The notes: generated by a model not told the origin, from the sequence alone. Shown: positions 17,399-26,087, counted from the stretch's first letter. The stretch is 64,000 bases of DNA from Planctomycetota bacterium (GCA_016235815.1 JACRIM010000031.1:1-64000); one strand, 5' to 3'. Program-made: numbers and translations.

Positions 17399-17559
17399 TG
17401 CCGATGCCAAGCACGCCGGAACCGGATTACGCATGGGAGAAAGAACTGGCCCCCAAGATCTCGGGCGGCTACGTCGCATTCGTCGCCGTCCTCTATACAC
17501 TTTGGATCACCGGCATGATCGCCATCGCCGTCAATCGCTGGTTCGGCTCGCTGCAATAG
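17398..17559 (+). CDS. 53-aa single-span membrane protein
   Basis: A small reading frame, ATG CCG ATG CCA onward, coding MPMPSTPEPDYAWEKELAP, then one hydrophobic span (YVAFVAVLYTLWITGMIAIA) and a short tail NRWFGSLQ. The start overlaps the stop of the Minf_1886 gene as TGATG, which is strong evidence for translation. The pattern of an acidic soluble N-terminus, one membrane helix and a basic end suggests an inner-membrane microprotein that may anchor or accompany the Minf_1886 product. No family name is known to me. Confidence 0.75.
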   Translation: MPMPSTPEPDYAWEKELAPKISGGYVAFVAVLYTLWITGMIAIAVNRWFGSLQ

Positions 17560-17597
17560 TCGCCGACACCGCATCGCGTTCGCGTCAGGGATGACTC

Positions 17598-19295
17598 ATG
17601 ACCGCCGTCGCTCACGATCCAGTATTGGCCGAAAACGACGCGACGCTCACCAACAATCTACGCTCCCTTGACGTTCACCATCCGCAAACTGCTCAGCACA
17701 TTCGTGACGCCCGTGTTTCCGACACAATGCTTGTCGCATCCGGCCGCGACGGCGCGACCACCTTCACCTGGACGGACGATGCCGGTGTCACGCAATGGCT
17801 TGGCCGTACATCGATGCCGACGATCAGCATTCCGGCACTGCTCGAGACATTTCAACCGGGACTTGGTAACGTCCTGCTTCATCCATTTGGCCACGGTCTT
17901 GAAGCGCGATTGCTGCTGGACCGGACGCTCCGCCACCAGGCCATCTTCATCGTCGACGCTGATGCCGCCGCTGTTCGTGTCACGCTTTCGTTGACCGACC
18001 TGCACGACGGATTCGACACCGGCCGGCTGCACGTCTTTACCGGCGAGCGGGCGTGGGAGGAGTTTGAGGCATTTTTGATTGAGAACCCCGGTTACCTTTC
18101 GCCGGACCGCGTGCTGGCGCGGCCGTGGTTTGGCCGGACGGACGTGCATGAACTGACGAATCGACTTTCGGCGATTGCCATGCGTGTGAGTAATGCTCGC
18201 GCTGCGCAGTCCGCGCCGACGCCCAACACCCTCGATTTGCTCATCCTCTCGAATGTCGCATCGCCGCGCACGCTTGATGCGGCAGCGAACATTCGAACCG
18301 CCGCGGCGGCGCTCGGCTGGGCCTGCGACGCGCTCGTGCCCGATTCGCCGGCGCGCATGGAGTCGAATTACGTCCAACGCTGCATCGACGCTGCAAATCC
18401 GGGCACCACGATGATCATCGACACCGCCCCCGATCGAATGAATTATCGTTTGCCGCCTGGTCCGCGTGTCATGTTTCTGACCACCGACGTCGACATCGAA
18501 ACACAGCAGGCGGCCGATTTGTTTGCATGCGTGGATTCGAATAATCGGCGGGACGCACTGCTGCGCGCCGGTTGGGCTGCCGACCACGTCTTTGTCGTGC
18601 CGCCTGCCGCATCGCTCCACGCGACAACGCACGCGGCGCGGCGCGGTCACAGGATCGCGCTGATTGGCAATCGTCCAGATCCATCGCCCGAAGCCGCGGG
18701 ACTGAATCTCCAATCGCATCAACATATCTGGCGGGTGGTCGGCGAGCTGCTGCGCGCCGATGGATTGCCAAACGCCGCCGATCTGCTCGCACGCACTGAA
18801 AAGAAGCTCGGCGTTCGACTCGAAAGCGAACACGTTCGCGCCGGACTCATTCAACGCATCGAGATGCACCTGCTTCCCAATGCCGCGCACGACGCAGCCG
18901 TGGCGGCACTTGCCGGCGAAGGAATCGAAGTCGCCGCGTGCGGCACGGGCTGGAACGCAATTCCAATGTGTACTCCTGATGACATCGGGTTGGCGATCAT
19001 CACCTGGCCTGACCGCGACGCCGTTTGCCGCGCCCTGGATCTGCTCGCGATGGGAATTCCGGTTGCCGCAGCAGCCGAGATGCCCTGGCCGCCGGATTTC
19101 GATACAAGTCTGGTGTTCACGTTCGCGACGCCGGACGAACTGGCTCCGGTCGCGACTGACTTCGTAAAGAATCCATCCGCGGCGCTAGAGCGCGCGAACC
19201 GTGCCAGGGCACACGTCATCGCTCAGCACACCTGGTTGACGCGCCTTCGCGACCTTGCGAACGCGCTTCGACTTTCAACCCGCGCTCCGCTCTAA
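17598..19295 (+). CDS. Putative glycosyltransferase-like protein
   Basis: A 565-aa protein I cannot place firmly. The N-terminal half (LLHPFGHGLEARLLLDR, then QAIFIVDADAAAVRVTLSL) resembles the Rossmann-like N-domain of motility-accessory-factor/MptE-like glycosyltransferases, which bind a nucleotide in a GxGxE-type loop. The C-terminal half (RIALIGNRPDPS, ICTWP-like strands, and a final helix AHVIAQHTWLTRLRDL) resembles the acceptor half of CgeB-type GT-B enzymes, where the gene ends with the typical HTW-x-R helix. No signal peptide or membrane span is seen. It lies 4 bp before the CDF transporter gene on the same strand. A cytoplasmic sugar transferase is a plausible but unproven role. Confidence 0.5.
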   Translation: MTAVAHDPVLAENDATLTNNLRSLDVHHPQTAQHIRDARVSDTMLVASGRDGATTFTWTDDAGVTQWLGRTSMPTISIPALLETFQPGLGNVLLHPFGHGLEARLLLDRTLRHQAIFIVDADAAAVRVTLSLTDLHDGFDTGRLHVFTGERAWEEFEAFLIENPGYLSPDRVLARPWFGRTDVHELTNRLSAIAMRVSNARAAQSAPTPNTLDLLILSNVASPRTLDAAANIRTAAAALGWACDALVPDSPARMESNYVQRCIDAANPGTTMIIDTAPDRMNYRLPPGPRVMFLTTDVDIETQQAADLFACVDSNNRRDALLRAGWAADHVFVVPPAASLHATTHAARRGHRIALIGNRPDPSPEAAGLNLQSHQHIWRVVGELLRADGLPNAADLLARTEKKLGVRLESEHVRAGLIQRIEMHLLPNAAHDAAVAALAGEGIEVAACGTGWNAIPMCTPDDIGLAIITWPDRDAVCRALDLLAMGIPVAAAAEMPWPPDFDTSLVFTFATPDELAPVATDFVKNPSAALERANRARAHVIAQHTWLTRLRDLANALRLSTRAPL

Positions 19296-19298
19296 TCC

Positions 19299-20300
19299 AT
19301 GTTATCGACCGCCATGGCACCCGCTCTCCTTACACCCGATCAGCTCGAAGCCGCCAAGCGCGCCCGCGCGTGCAAGGTCGCCATGGCTGCGAGCTTCTCC
19401 GTCGGATTCGTTGAGTTGGTGATGGGCTATTTTCTCGGGATGGCCAGCCTTGGCGCCGAGGGCGTCCACACGATTCTCGACGGCGTTGACTCGGTCATCG
19501 TGTTGATCGCGGTCTATCTCGCCGCGCGCCCCGCGGATCGGTCACATCCCTTTGGACATGGCAAGTTCGAAACGCTCGGTGCGGCGGTCGAAGGCTCGTT
19601 CATCGTTGCAGCCGCCATAGGCATTGCCTATGAAGCGGTCCTGCGCTTCATTCACGGACAGATGCCGGAGCGGATTCCGCTATACACCGTGGCGGTCATG
19701 GGCGGCGCGGCGGTGTTCTATTTGATGGTCTCGGCGTACTTGATGAAGCTGGCTCGCGAGACAAAATCACCCGCCGTGCTTGCCGAGGCGTTACACCTTC
19801 GCACCCATATCTACATCACCGGCGGCGTCGCGGGCGGATTGCTCGTCGGCAGCCTTGGCCATTATCCGATCGTCGACACACTGCTGGCGATGGCGATCGC
19901 AGTCTGCCTGATTGTGATCGCATGGCACGTGTTCAAGGAGGTGTTCAGCCAGTTCACGGATGCCTCGCTCCCCGCGGATGAGATCGCCGAACTGGCCGAA
20001 TTGGTCGGAGGATTCGAAAATCAATTTATCGAAGTGCACGGTCTGCGCACGCGACGCAGCGGTGCTGAGCGGCACATCGAAATGCACCTCGTGATGCTGC
20101 CTGAAACCTCCGTCGCGACGGCCCATGCCCTGAGTCATCGGATTGAAGACGCCGTCATGGCGAAGTGGCCAACGACCCGCATCACCATTCACATCGAACC
20201 CGTCAACACCGCCGCCGCGGAGCATGAGGGGTGGCTCAAGGGTCAGCCCAAGGTGCGCACGGCGGACGAAACGCCGACCGCCCGAGAGTTCATTCATTAA
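19299..20300 (+). CDS. Cation diffusion facilitator family transporter with altered metal site
   Basis: A 333-aa inner-membrane divalent metal/proton antiporter of the CDF family. Six hydrophobic spans, the loop HPFGHGKFETLGA after TM3, and a cytoplasmic C-terminal ferredoxin-like domain (VHGLRTRRSGAERHIEMHLV) are visible. The TM2 site is GVHTILDGVDS (H-x3-D). The TM5 site is EALHLRTHIYIT, H-x3-H instead of the usual H-x3-D, so the four ligands would be His, Asp, His, His. This may change the transported metal. The first ATG is used; the ATG five codons later (MAPALLTPDQ) is as good. It ends 3 bp from the convergent acidic membrane protein. Confidence 0.9.
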   Translation: MLSTAMAPALLTPDQLEAAKRARACKVAMAASFSVGFVELVMGYFLGMASLGAEGVHTILDGVDSVIVLIAVYLAARPADRSHPFGHGKFETLGAAVEGSFIVAAAIGIAYEAVLRFIHGQMPERIPLYTVAVMGGAAVFYLMVSAYLMKLARETKSPAVLAEALHLRTHIYITGGVAGGLLVGSLGHYPIVDTLLAMAIAVCLIVIAWHVFKEVFSQFTDASLPADEIAELAELVGGFENQFIEVHGLRTRRSGAERHIEMHLVMLPETSVATAHALSHRIEDAVMAKWPTTRITIHIEPVNTAAAEHEGWLKGQPKVRTADETPTAREFIH

Positions 20301-20303
20301 TAA

Positions 20304-21209
20304 TCAGTGCCCGCCGTGACCTGATGATGGAGCGCTGCCGTGTTTTGCCGCGGGCTCACTTGGCTTGGCGGCTTCCTTCGGTTCGGCTTTCTGCGGGAAC
20401 GGCGGCATCGCGGCATATGGGTTGTGTTTCATCATGGACGGTGCGAACATCGCGACGCCGCCCATCATCATGCTGATCAACCCGATGGCTCCCAGCGCGT
20501 TCTTGACGCCGGGGCTGATCCCGCGGAACGGCCAATCCAACAACATGAGCAGTCGAATGCAGATATTCGGAACCGCGAATACGACCGTCCGAGCCATGTA
20601 AATCGCACCATGTTTGATGAGACCGCCGAGGGTGCGGCGCGGAGGAACCAGATTGGTGGACGCCGAATCCGCTTGCGCCTCAGGCGGCGCTGCAACCGCC
20701 TCGGTGGCAACCAATTCAATCGCTGAAACCGCGGGGGGCGCCTCTTCGGATTCGCCTGATTCGATTTGCGACAACGCATCGGCGCTGTTCGCCTCGGAGG
20801 ATTCGATGGCCGCGTCGTCGTCCGTTGCCTCCACATCCTGATCGACCGCAGCAACTGAATCGGCGGTCTCTGGTTCGTTTGCCGTTAACGAACCAACATC
20901 CTCGGCGTTTTCTGATGCGTCTTCGACGGATTCCGCGCCCGGCGCGGCGTCTGCCGATTCGTTCACTTCGGCGACAAGTTGCGCGACGTCCTGCGTGACC
21001 AATTCGACCGCTGCCTCGGCGTCCGGCTCGGCATCGCCCAGTTGCCCGGCGGGATTGCCGGTCGCTGCATCGGGCGAGGCTTTGGCCCCGACGCCTTCCA
21101 CGATCTCATGGGTTAGCGACTCGGCCTGTTGGAGCAGGCGCTCGATCTCCTGATCGCCGACGGTAAGTGGCGGCTGATCGGGGTTGGGGTTGTTCGGCGA
21201 TTCGGGCAT
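20304..21209 (-). CDS. Acidic, low-complexity protein with C-terminal membrane segment
   Basis: A 301-aa protein of unknown function. Residues 10-60 contain a possible helix (GDQEIERLLQQAESLTHEIV). Then about 120 residues are low-complexity, rich in Glu, Asp, Ala and Ser. A conserved-looking membrane-proximal part follows (RTLGGLIKHGAIYMARTVVF, AVPNICIRLLMLLDWPFRGI, NALGAIGLISMMMGGVAMF), which includes one or two hydrophobic stretches. The tail is Lys/Pro-rich and ends GSAPSSGHGGH, a possible metal-binding His end. The start giving MPESPNNPNP is preferred over the frame's far-upstream ATG, which would overlap rsmE. It is divergent from rsmE with a ~100-bp gap. Confidence 0.65.
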   Translation of the reverse strand: MPESPNNPNPDQPPLTVGDQEIERLLQQAESLTHEIVEGVGAKASPDAATGNPAGQLGDAEPDAEAAVELVTQDVAQLVAEVNESADAAPGAESVEDASENAEDVGSLTANEPETADSVAAVDQDVEATDDDAAIESSEANSADALSQIESGESEEAPPAVSAIELVATEAVAAPPEAQADSASTNLVPPRRTLGGLIKHGAIYMARTVVFAVPNICIRLLMLLDWPFRGISPGVKNALGAIGLISMMMGGVAMFAPSMMKHNPYAAMPPFPQKAEPKEAAKPSEPAAKHGSAPSSGHGGH

Positions 21210-21313
21210 GCGCGCGGATTCTCCGTGGTTCGCACCCTTGTTATCGGCCCGAGCGAGCGACGGAGGTGAGCGGCTTGCTTGTCGGCGTGGCGGCGGCGGT
21301 CGAACATGGGGCC

Positions 21314-22042
21314 ATGCGGCCAAGAAGGTTCAAGGCGGAGACGCTGGATGATGCAATCGTCACACTCGACGAAGCACAGTCGCGCCATGCCGTGACGGTG
21401 CTGCGATTAAACCCGGGGGAAACGGTCACATTGTTCGACGGCGCAGGACAGGAGGCGGTCGGCGAAATCGTTGATGCGCGCGGCGACGGCATGACCGTTC
21501 GAATCGTTTCGCGCCGGATTGCGAAGCCAACCTCAGGCGGGCTGACCCTGGTCGTCGCCACGCCGAAGGGCGAGCGGGCCGACTGGATGGTGGAGAAATG
21601 CGCCGAGCTTGGTGTGCGGGCGATCGTGCCGCTGCTGTGCGAGCGCGGGCACGTAACACCGGGCGACGGAAAGATCAGACGCTGGCGGCGCAAGGCGGAC
21701 GAGGCCGCCAAGCAGTCGGAGCAGTCCGTGACGATGAGTGTGGGCGAACCGGCGACCTTGTCGGCCATGCTACAGAACAAAGAGCAGGGCGCACTCCTGT
21801 TTGTCGCTGATCCATGCGCCGAATCGACGATCGGAGCCGCGCTGCGATCGGCATCGCATGATGCGCGCTCGATGATCTTCATCGGACCCGAGGGTGGTTT
21901 TTCCGACGACGAATTGAAAACGCTCTGCGACGCCGGAGCGAATCCCGTGCGATTGGCGGAGTCCATCCTCCGAATTGAGACAGCGGCGGTCGCGGCGGCG
22001 AGCATCTGGGCTGCATGGAGGGCCGATATCGCAGGGGAATAA
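21314..22042 (+). CDS. rsmE: 16S rRNA (uracil-1498-N3)-methyltransferase
   Basis: A SPOUT-class methyltransferase of 242 aa that methylates U1498 of 16S rRNA in the assembled 30S subunit. The N-terminal PUA-like part is MRPRRFKAETLDDAIVTLDE, with HAVTVLRLNPGE. The SPOUT knot carries IGPEGGFSDDELKTLCDAG and VRLAESILRIETAAVAAAS, the family's SAM-binding trefoil signature; ADWMVEKCAELGVRAIVPL is also typical. The start is the ATG at 21314, where the RsmE fold begins; the frame runs 49 codons upstream into the divergent control region. No close same-strand neighbour precedes it. Confidence 0.95.
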   Translation: MRPRRFKAETLDDAIVTLDEAQSRHAVTVLRLNPGETVTLFDGAGQEAVGEIVDARGDGMTVRIVSRRIAKPTSGGLTLVVATPKGERADWMVEKCAELGVRAIVPLLCERGHVTPGDGKIRRWRRKADEAAKQSEQSVTMSVGEPATLSAMLQNKEQGALLFVADPCAESTIGAALRSASHDARSMIFIGPEGGFSDDELKTLCDAGANPVRLAESILRIETAAVAAASIWAAWRADIAGE

Positions 22043-22105
22043 TCGGCGCGGCCCGGCGGTTTAACAGGCTGTCACCAGCGCGACGGTCCGCGGCCGACCG
22101 TGCTT

Positions 22106-22134
22106 TTGACTCGCCCGCGCCGCATTCCTAGAAT
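22106..22134 (+). promoter_or_regulatory. Sigma-70-type promoter of trxA
   Basis: -35 TTGACT (22106-22111) and -10 TAGAAT (22129-22134) with the ideal 17-bp spacer. The predicted start lies near 22141, giving a ~35-nt leader containing AAGGAG (22163-22168) 7 nt before the thioredoxin ATG. Confidence 0.7.
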
Positions 22135-22175
22135 GCCGACGCAACAGCAAACCAATTTCACCAAGGAGACACGCG

Positions 22176-22508
22176 ATGGCGGGTGCAAATACACTGGAGT
22201 TCACCGACGACAACTTCGAAGCCGAAGTTCTCAAAGCCAATGTTCCGGTTCTTGTCGATTTCTGGGCCGACTGGTGCATGCCCTGCAAGGCCCTTGGCCC
22301 GACGATCGATGAGCTTGCGACCGAATTCGCCGGCAAGGTCAAGGTCGGCAAGATGAGCACCGAGGACAGCCGGGACACGCCGGTCAAGTACAACGTTCAG
22401 GCGATCCCGACGATACTGATCTTCAAGGGCGGGGAGGTCGTGCAGAAGTTCGTCGGCCTTACTCCGAAGAAGGATTTCCAGGCGGCGCTGGCCGGCGCGC
22501 TGAAGTAA
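22176..22508 (+). CDS. trxA: Thioredoxin
   Basis: A 110-aa cytoplasmic thioredoxin that reduces protein disulfides. The active site is DFWADWCMPCKALGPTIDE; the usual WCGPC is WCMPC here, which changes the residue between the two cysteines and may shift the redox potential. The cis-proline loop AIPTILIFKGGE and the C-terminal FQAALAGALK are normal. Strong promoter and Shine-Dalgarno elements precede it and a hairpin terminator follows, so it is a single-gene unit. It is convergent with the VKOR-DsbA fusion gene, another thiol-redox protein, with the terminator shared between them. Confidence 0.95.
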   Translation: MAGANTLEFTDDNFEAEVLKANVPVLVDFWADWCMPCKALGPTIDELATEFAGKVKVGKMSTEDSRDTPVKYNVQAIPTILIFKGGEVVQKFVGLTPKKDFQAALAGALK

Positions 22509-22540
22509 GCCTGGCAAACAGAAAAACATGGCAAGGAAAA

Positions 22541-22572
22541 GGGCGGTGCACCGGGGTGCCGCCCTTTTATTT
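22541..22572. terminator. Bidirectional rho-independent terminator between trxA and the VKOR gene
   Basis: A GC-rich stem (gggcggtgcacc...ggtgccgccc) followed by ttttattt on the plus strand and preceded by aaaa, so it can end both convergent genes. Confidence 0.75.
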
Positions 22573-22593
22573 GTACCATGGAATCGTGACGTA

Positions 22594-24453
22594 CTACTTC
22601 GCCGCTTCGGCGAGCATTTGATTGAGCACCACGTCCGTACCGCGAATCCAGCGCGGGACAAACTTGCCATTGATAAAGATCGCGGGAATACCACTGAAGC
22701 CGAGGCGTTTGCCGAAGGCGGCGTCCTCGGCGAGGTTCTGCGAGACCTCGTTTGAGGCAGCCACCTGCTTCCATTTGGCCGCGTCGATGCCCAGGTTCGC
22801 GACAAATGAATCGAGCGACGCCTCATTCATGGTGCCCTGATTCGACATCAGCCAAATGTGAAGTTTCCAATAGGCATCGCCGCCTCCGACCATGCCCGCG
22901 GCGATGGCGGCCTTGTGGGCCATGCAGGCCTTTTCGTGCTTGGTGACGCCGCACGATGGATTACATTCCATGTTCACCGGGTAATGGTGAAAGTCATAGG
23001 TCACGTCGTTGCGCCCGGCGGCGAAGGCGCGGATCATTTCGTCGACCTTTGCAGAGTTCGGCTCCTGCAAATCGGCCCACACGGCAACCTTGACACGCCC
23101 ATCGGCCGCGCCGAATGAGTGGCTGAATGACGCACGCGGAAGCGTCATCTCCGGCCGCTCGCGCCAGTCGGTGAAATACTTTTCAATCGCAGGCGGCGGC
23201 TGATCGTTGATGCAGGTGGCGGACGGCGGGTTCTTTTCCAATACCGCTGCAACAGCGCGCGACACGGCCTGTGGCGCGAAGACGCCCTTCAGTTCGACGC
23301 CGTTGATGAAGACCATCGGGGTGTAATGAAGGCCGAGGTAGTTGCCGTCCTCAATGTCCTCTCGCACGCGGGCCAGCGTCTCCTCGCTGGTCATCGTTTC
23401 AACGAAGCGCGTGGTGTCGAATCCGAGGCTGGCCACGCCGGCGTTCAACACGTTGGTATCCGAAAACATTCCCTTATTGTCGAAGAGCCACTTGTGCATC
23501 TTCCAGAAGCCCTCTTCGCCGTAGAGGATTGCGGCGGCCTCAGCAGCACGAGCGGCCCAGCAGGCGTTGCCATGCAGGTCCATGCTGACATAAGGATTGC
23601 ACATCGTGCTCATCGGGAAGTGGCGATAGGCAACCGAAATGTCATTGCGCCGTTCAACGAGTTGGGCGATATCCTGTTCGGTGCGAAGGCAGTCGGGGCA
23701 TTGGAAGTCGGAGAGCACGACGATGCGTATCGGCGCGCTTTCCGGGCCTCGGCGATGACGCCCGGTGAAGCCATTGGGCCAGCGCTTCGGCTGCGCTGGG
23801 GTAGCGCCGGACTGCTTCGGCGGTGTGACGTCGACCGTCGATTGATTCGCGGGCTTCTGCGTCGTCGCGTCGGCGATTTTCTGCGTGGAGTCGGCGAGTT
23901 GCTTCTCCCCTTCCTTCGCCTTCTCCTGTTTTTGTTGCGTCTCTGCGATGGCCAGTGCCAGCGTTGCAACAAGAAACGTAACAGCGGCCGTGATCAATTG
24001 TGTATGCGTGGCGGACTTGGACTTCGCGGAAGATTCCAGCACGAGCCAGAAAACGAAATTCCCAACGTGGGCGATGGCGCAATACGCACAAAAGTGCTTC
24101 ATCGTACCCATCACGATCAGGAACACGACCGATGCCAGCACTCCCACGCGCGCCAGCAACAGGAACGATGCGCTGACACCGCTGCTTCGTGCACGGCTCC
24201 ACGCGATTAGTGCGCCGATGAAGTACGCCAGACCAACGTGCGACACCGGCCAGCCGATGCCGGGCACCTTGCCCCATGCACTGGCGGAAAGCTGCGCACA
24301 CGGGCTTCCCGCGCCGCAACCGGGCAGGGCGATTCCGGCGATGTGCTGCACCACCAACATGCCGGAGCCGACGACGGCCGCCAGCAAGGCGATGATTCCA
24401 ATGGCGTGCGGCCCTGATTTGATCGCGGACGATTCGATGGGTCGGTCGGTCAT
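22594..24453 (-). CDS. VKOR-DsbA-DsbA fusion, envelope thiol oxidoreductase
   Basis: A 619-aa inner-membrane protein that would form disulfides in exported proteins. The N-terminal ~175 residues form a VKOR domain: PGCGAGSPCAQL (C46, C52), WPVSHVGLAYF (the conserved Ser region) and the quinone-proximal HFCAYCAIAHV (C122, C125). A charged coiled linker follows (about 172-225). The first thioredoxin-fold domain has FQCPDC (C252, C255) and a cis-Pro loop HYTPMVFING. A second, related domain follows from about 425, with the same CNP...H...AC cysteine pair and GIPAIFING, but its CxxC position reads QEPNSA (464-467), so it has lost the redox cysteines. The duplication with a dead second copy is unusual. 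Confidence 0.88.
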   Translation of the reverse strand: MTDRPIESSAIKSGPHAIGIIALLAAVVGSGMLVVQHIAGIALPGCGAGSPCAQLSASAWGKVPGIGWPVSHVGLAYFIGALIAWSRARSSGVSASFLLLARVGVLASVVFLIVMGTMKHFCAYCAIAHVGNFVFWLVLESSAKSKSATHTQLITAAVTFLVATLALAIAETQQKQEKAKEGEKQLADSTQKIADATTQKPANQSTVDVTPPKQSGATPAQPKRWPNGFTGRHRRGPESAPIRIVVLSDFQCPDCLRTEQDIAQLVERRNDISVAYRHFPMSTMCNPYVSMDLHGNACWAARAAEAAAILYGEEGFWKMHKWLFDNKGMFSDTNVLNAGVASLGFDTTRFVETMTSEETLARVREDIEDGNYLGLHYTPMVFINGVELKGVFAPQAVSRAVAAVLEKNPPSATCINDQPPPAIEKYFTDWRERPEMTLPRASFSHSFGAADGRVKVAVWADLQEPNSAKVDEMIRAFAAGRNDVTYDFHHYPVNMECNPSCGVTKHEKACMAHKAAIAAGMVGGGDAYWKLHIWLMSNQGTMNEASLDSFVANLGIDAAKWKQVAASNEVSQNLAEDAAFGKRLGFSGIPAIFINGKFVPRWIRGTDVVLNQMLAEAAK

Positions 24454-24552
24454 TCGAAGATTCCTGGTGACAACGAATTCTTACTCCACGCGCTACATAA
24501 TAGCCGAGACGATTCGCGGCCGAAGCGCGATAACCCGAGGCTTTACCGAGTG

Positions 24553-24582
24553 TTACACCACCGGCGAATTCCGAACTACAAT
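24553..24582 (+). promoter_or_regulatory. Putative promoter of rnpB
   Basis: -35 TTACAC (24553-24558), 18-bp spacer, -10 TACAAT (24577-24582). The predicted transcription start, near 24589, coincides with the first base of the RNase P RNA P1 helix. Confidence 0.65.
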
Positions 24583-24589
24583 AGCGGGT

Positions 24590-25022
24590 CAGCAGAGTGG
24601 GCCAGGCGGTCGCTCGGAGTGCTTGCATTCCGGGAGGAAAGTCCGAACTGGACAGGGCACGGTGACGGCTAACGGCCGCCGGCGGCGACGCCAGGGAAAG
24701 TGCCACAGAAACTACACCGCCTAAGCTCGTCTTCGGACGAGCCGGCAAGGGTGAAAAGGTGCGGTAAGAGCGCACCGCGCGATCGGCAACGATCGTGGCA
24801 GGGTAAACCCCACCGCCAGCAAGCCCACGTAGGCGGCAAGTGAACCGTCGCATCCGCGATCTTGGGATCCCAAATGCGACGCTCCGCGAGACGGCTCGTC
24901 TCGTTCGAGCCGCGGGTAGGGTGCTTGAGCCGACGAGCAATCGTCGGCCCAGAGAAATGATCGCCACCGCGCATCGGAAACGATACGCGGGACAGAATTC
25001 GGCTTACCGGCTCACTCTGCTG
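24590..25022 (+). ncRNA. rnpB: RNase P RNA (bacterial class A)
   Basis: The catalytic RNA of RNase P, which removes 5' leaders from tRNA precursors. Diagnostic conserved blocks are present in order: gaggaaagtccg (24693-type CR-I block, here around 24638-24650), acagaaac near 24706-24713, gtgaaaaggtgcggtaagag around 24751-24770, and gcaagccca / gacagaattcggcttac near the 3' end. The 5' cagcagagtgggcc pairs perfectly with the 3' ggctcactctgctg, closing helix P1. A T-run (attttttc) after 25022 fits the transcript end. The P12-type region around 24840-24920 is long and rich in hairpins. Length is ~433 nt. Confidence 0.95.
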
Positions 25023-25352
25023 ATTTTTTCGACATATCGGCGCAACACACTTCTTCCTACTCAGTTCGATGTTATTCCTGAGCGTCGAATCGGGCCCCGC
25101 GCCCTGCTGCGTCTCACGATTGGGCATTCATGTTCGGGTGAATGAGAAGGAAGGGGCGAGATCGCATGCGTGATCGGTGCGCGCACCGCGCCGATGCGTC
25201 TGGTGGGCGGTGCGCGCCGGGATGCAGGCAAAAGGGTTTGATCGATGTCAGAATCGCCAAGTTGTTCGATGATGCGTGTCGTGGGATTGTGGAAAAACCC
25301 ACACTCGAGTGCGGATTTTCACGGCGAACAAGCGCTTGGATCAGTGAGTTAT
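25023..25352. other. Intergenic stretch between rnpB and the PEP-CTERM gene
   Basis: About 330 bp with no supportable gene. It begins with the T-run that probably ends rnpB transcription and contains a perfect 14-bp palindrome, cggtgcgcgcaccg, at 25175-25188. Open frames here have no family resemblance. Confidence 0.6.
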
Positions 25353-26087
25353 CTAACTGCGCCTTCGCCGAAGGAGCATCGTGGCCAAGGCCAGCGGGAG
25401 AATCGCGGATGGCTCGGGGACGGGCGTGAGCGTGAAATGAACGTAACCATCGCCGGTTCCGACTGCCCCCGTGTTGCCGAGCGCGAGTATGCGCATGCTG
25501 TAGCCAATCAGATATTGGTGCCCAGCCAAGAGTGTGGCTTGATGAGAAATCGAAAATGTGCCCGCTGCGGGATAGGAAACGAAAGTGTCGGCAACACGAT
25601 TGATGCTGAAAACTTCCGGCCAAAGCTCGCCTTCTACGATGGACGCACCGACGACAAGATCGGTGTACAGATTCGGCCCGGTGAGGTTGTAGTTGTACGA
25701 GGCGTCCACGGTCACCAGCAGATCGGCGGTGGCGGTGAAGTAGATGCTACCTCCCGAGCTGCAGTGCTCAGTGGCCGCGCCTCCGGGAAAGGGTGGTAGA
25801 TTTTGGGCTTCGCAATGCTGCGATCCGAGGGACAGAAAATTGCCGTATTCTTCATCCCAGGAGAAGTTGAAGCCTGCGGCGGAACTAGATTCGCGGTCAT
25901 AAACTTGTACGGAATCAACAAATGGGTTGGTTACGGTTTGAAACGACCAACCGCTTCCGTAAGGAAAAACGCCTTGAACTCCTGCGCCAACCGACCACTG
26001 ATCGACCGTGAAAACGGATGCGGGAGCGGGAGATATGCAAGTGAGGAAAATCGCTAGAACAATGCTGAAAGTAGATGCGATTCTCAT
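25353..26087 (-). CDS. PEP-CTERM sorting-domain exoprotein
   Basis: A 244-aa exported protein. It has an N-terminal signal peptide (MRIASTFSIVLAIFLTCISPAPAS) split here only by description: hydrophobic core about residues 6-18, cleavage near 24. The body is beta-rich, with Gly/Ser/Tyr and no enzyme motif. The C-terminus VPEPSAILPLALATMLLRRR is a PEP-CTERM tail: P-E-P motif, one hydrophobic span, then an Arg cluster, recognised by an exosortase that removes it during transfer to the surface or matrix. No exosortase gene is in the window. The promoter at 26116-26144 fits the start. The function is unknown; such proteins are often surface or extracellular-polymer associated. Confidence 0.85.
   Translation of the reverse strand: MRIASTFSIVLAIFLTCISPAPASVFTVDQWSVGAGVQGVFPYGSGWSFQTVTNPFVDSVQVYDRESSSAAGFNFSWDEEYGNFLSLGSQHCEAQNLPPFPGGAATEHCSSGGSIYFTATADLLVTVDASYNYNLTGPNLYTDLVVGASIVEGELWPEVFSINRVADTFVSYPAAGTFSISHQATLLAGHQYLIGYSMRILALGNTGAVGTGDGYVHFTLTPVPEPSAILPLALATMLLRRRRS

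Noticed and set aside
17658-18890. 410-codon frame antisense to the glycosyltransferase-like gene
   Set aside because: Shadow of the plus-strand gene; Arg/Gly-rich translation without motifs.
25142-25429. Plus-strand frame of 95 codons after rnpB
   Set aside because: It crosses the end of the antisense PEP-CTERM gene and has no ribosome site or recognisable residues.
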